Below are positions 5,685 through 7,121 of a stretch of 7,121 bases of DNA, piece by piece; position 1 is the stretch's first letter; each line of letters opens with the position of its first letter. The notes under the pieces are model-generated. The model was not told the origin of the DNA, ran no database searches, and saw only the letters and a list, made by a program, of their open reading frames with translations. This stretch comes from Legionellales bacterium (lineage in GTDB: Bacteria; Pseudomonadota; Gammaproteobacteria; Legionellales; Legionellaceae). The DNA lies in assembly GCA_003489505.1 (NCBI GenBank), contig DNMA01000073.1:1-7121 (forward strand), written 5' to 3'. The translations under genes were made by a program, and so were the position numbers.

Positions 5685-6194
5685 ATGAACATTTTATCTC
5701 CTAAACAGCTAAAACAAATGTTGAGTAAAAATCAGGTCATATTAATTGATGTGCGTGAGCCTTTTGAACATCAGGCCGAATCGATTGAAGGCGCTTGTTT
5801 ATTACCTTTGGCGCAGTTGTCTTGTAATACGCTACCCAAAGAGGGAAAAGCGATTGTTGTGCATTGCCTCAAAGGGGTCAGAAGCGCTCAGGCGGCAACA
5901 AAGCTTTTGGATGAAAATCCTCAACTAGAGGTATATTCTTTAGAAGGTGGATTAATGGCTTGGAAAGAAGCAGGTTTCCCAACGCAACGGGCCAGTTGCG
6001 CGGTTTTAGGTTTAGAGCGGCAAACCCAAATTACAGCAGGTAGTTTAGTCCTGGCTGGGGTATTGTTAGGAGCAGGATGGCATCCAGCCTTTTTGTGGCT
6101 TTCAGGATTTTTCGGGGCAGGGCTTATTTTTGCAGGTGTCACAGGCTGGTGTGGTATGGCTAAAATTTTAGCAAAAATGCCTTGGAATCAATGA
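5685..6194 (+). CDS. Rhodanese domain protein with C-terminal membrane anchor (YgaP-like)
   Basis: Predicted inner-membrane sulfurtransferase: a cytosolic rhodanese domain (about 1-103) that carries a persulfide, followed by a DUF2892 two-helix membrane domain (about 111-169). The rhodanese part shows IDVREPFE (21-28), the active-site loop beginning at Cys61 (HCLKGVRS, ending at Arg66-Ser67) and LEGGLMAWKEAGFP (86-99). The anchor begins with the typical LERQ and has two hydrophobic segments at about 116-131 and 134-154, then CGMAKILAKMPWN, with Cys156 conserved. E. coli YgaP has the same architecture and length class. The start ATG 5685 has AGGAAAGAGG immediately upstream, overlapping the murB stop, so it is translated in a murB operon. 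The physiological sulfur acceptor is unknown. Its 3' end overlaps the convergent metallopeptidase gene by 7 bases. Confidence 0.93.
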   Translation: MNILSPKQLKQMLSKNQVILIDVREPFEHQAESIEGACLLPLAQLSCNTLPKEGKAIVVHCLKGVRSAQAATKLLDENPQLEVYSLEGGLMAWKEAGFPTQRASCAVLGLERQTQITAGSLVLAGVLLGAGWHPAFLWLSGFFGAGLIFAGVTGWCGMAKILAKMPWNQ

Positions 6195-6871
6195 TTTAAG
6201 TTTTTTTGTCGTAGACGCCAGTCAGGCATGAATGTATCCATTAAAGTTTTGAAACGGTGATTGTGTGAGGCTTCAATCAAATGAGTCAATTCATGCACGA
6301 TGACGTATTCTAGAGACTCAGGTGCTTTTTTAATCAACTCTAAATTAATACGAATACTGCCTCGTGCAGGTGTACAACTGCCCCATTTGGTTTTCATTTT
6401 TTGAATCCGGACTTTTTTGACTTTAACGGCCATCTTAATTTCCCAATGAGTGATTAAAGTTAAAATTTTGACTTGCAGTTGGCAACGATACCAATGCTCT
6501 AATAGTTTTGCTCTGTCTTGCACATTGCTCCCCGCTCGAATATGTAAAATGATTTCTGTGTCACTGAGGACGACTTGTGGGGTATGATGAGTTTCGATTA
6601 ATTTTAAGGAATAACCTTGACCTAAGTAATCATGAGTTTCTTTATCGATGAATTGTTTGCTGATAGGCGGTTGGCGTTTTAAAATTTTTTCTTGTTGTTT
6701 TTTAATCCAGTCAATTTTCGATAAAACAAATGCATGAATGGTTTCTCGTGATATGGTTTGGGGCGCAGAAACTCTAATTTCTCCATGCGGTGGATAAACA
6801 GATAGATAAAGTCTTTTAATTTTTTTTTGAATAATTTTTATATCTAAGTTTTCAAAGCTAAGATCAATCAT
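6188..6871 (-). CDS. YgjP-like zinc metallopeptidase (DUF45/M48-related)
   Basis: Predicted cytosolic zinc metalloprotease of the YgjP/SprT-like group; the substrate is unknown. With the start at 6871 the protein has 227 residues, typical for the family. The N-terminus (IDLSFENLDIKIIQKKIKRLYLSVYPPHGEIRVSAP) matches the family's usual beta-rich opening, and MKTKWGSCTPARGSIRINL precedes the zinc site. The zinc site is HELTH at 193-197, with Glu200 and a further His203 in the HLIEASHNHRF stretch. The frame stays open upstream to a TTG at 6955 and another ATG at 6910, but those extra 28 residues do not resemble the family and would reach into the kynA leader, so I prefer 6871. No start here has a strong Shine-Dalgarno. 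It is convergent with the rhodanese gene (7-base overlap) and divergent from kynA. Confidence 0.9.
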   Translation of the reverse strand: MIDLSFENLDIKIIQKKIKRLYLSVYPPHGEIRVSAPQTISRETIHAFVLSKIDWIKKQQEKILKRQPPISKQFIDKETHDYLGQGYSLKLIETHHTPQVVLSDTEIILHIRAGSNVQDRAKLLEHWYRCQLQVKILTLITHWEIKMAVKVKKVRIQKMKTKWGSCTPARGSIRINLELIKKAPESLEYVIVHELTHLIEASHNHRFKTLMDTFMPDWRLRQKNLNH

Positions 6872-6989
6872 GGCAAAGGGCTCGCTAATCAATAGGGCAT
6901 GGCATCTCATCAAGAATTCTGATAAAAATAAAAGATTAGCTGGATTTTTTATCAAAATACTTTTGCTTATTATTTCATAGGAAAGATAA

Positions 6990-7121
6990 ATGTCTAAAGA
7001 AAATTGCTATTATGCGGATTATTTAAATTTATCTGCCCTATTGGATTCACAGCATCCTCGAACGCCGAAGGCCCATGGTGAGCATTTATTTATTGTGATT
7101 CATCAAACCTATGAGCTGTGG
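6990..7121 (+). CDS. kynA: Tryptophan 2,3-dioxygenase (5' part; 3' end outside window)
   Basis: Heme enzyme that opens the indole ring of L-tryptophan to give N-formylkynurenine, the first step of the kynurenine route. Only 44 codons are visible, but they carry the diagnostic N-terminal block: [17 protein letters not shown] (7-23) and then [14 protein letters not shown] (31-44). Phe34 and His38 fall where the characterised Xanthomonas enzyme has Phe51 and the active-site His55. ATG 6990 is preceded by AGGAAAG at 6979-6985 with good spacing. Most of the protein, including the heme-ligating histidine, lies beyond the window. The upstream gene is on the opposite strand, so kynA must have its own promoter in the 118-base divergent gap, where I could not find a convincing one. 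Confidence 0.93.
   Translation, partial: MSKENCYYADYLNLSALLDSQHPRTPKAHGEHLFIVIHQTYELW

Noticed and set aside
6872..6955. Longer N-terminus of the YgjP-like protein from TTG 6955 or ATG 6910
   Set aside because: The additional residues do not resemble the family, which begins around the Met at 6871, and no ribosome binding site supports the upstream starts.

Overview
The window looks like chromosomal DNA of an AT-rich gammaproteobacterium. The supporting signs are an oligopeptidase A of the PrlC/OpdA type, a one-piece tmRNA whose tag peptide ends in ALAA, a type I (E. coli-like) MurB, and a YgaP-like membrane rhodanese. The low GC content and gene set would fit a host-associated lineage such as the Legionellales, but the sequence alone does not settle the genus.

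Layout. Positions 1-2042 hold the 3' part of an M3 metallopeptidase gene (oligopeptidase A), translationally coupled through an ATGA overlap to a small glutathione-peroxidase-like gene. A strong extended -10 promoter then drives ssrA (tmRNA, 2077-2472), which ends in a U-tract terminator. From about 2547 to 3073 there is no intact gene. This stretch holds at least two recognisable gene wrecks: the last ~26 codons of a tyrosine recombinase (integrase), and a mid-protein fragment of a nucleotidyltransferase-like protein. ssrA 3' ends are classic integration sites for integrase-bearing islands, so I read this as the scar of a decayed genomic island.

After the scar, a new promoter precedes a membrane-anchored two-HKD phospholipase D/cardiolipin-synthase-like gene (3074-4582). 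Next come murB (4657-5673) and, 11 nt later, a gene for a rhodanese fused to a two-helix membrane anchor (5685-6194); these two probably share a transcript. A YgjP-type zinc metallopeptidase gene converges from the minus strand (6188-6871). The window closes with the first 44 codons of tryptophan 2,3-dioxygenase (kynA), read rightward.

Functionally this is mostly housekeeping: peptide turnover, peroxide defence, ribosome rescue, phospholipid metabolism, peptidoglycan precursor synthesis, sulfur transfer and tryptophan catabolism. I found no convincing new defence or mobile system. The most informative anomalies are the island scar behind ssrA, the displaced candidate resolving cysteine in the peroxidase, and the loss of the HKD aspartate in both halves of the phospholipase-D-like protein.
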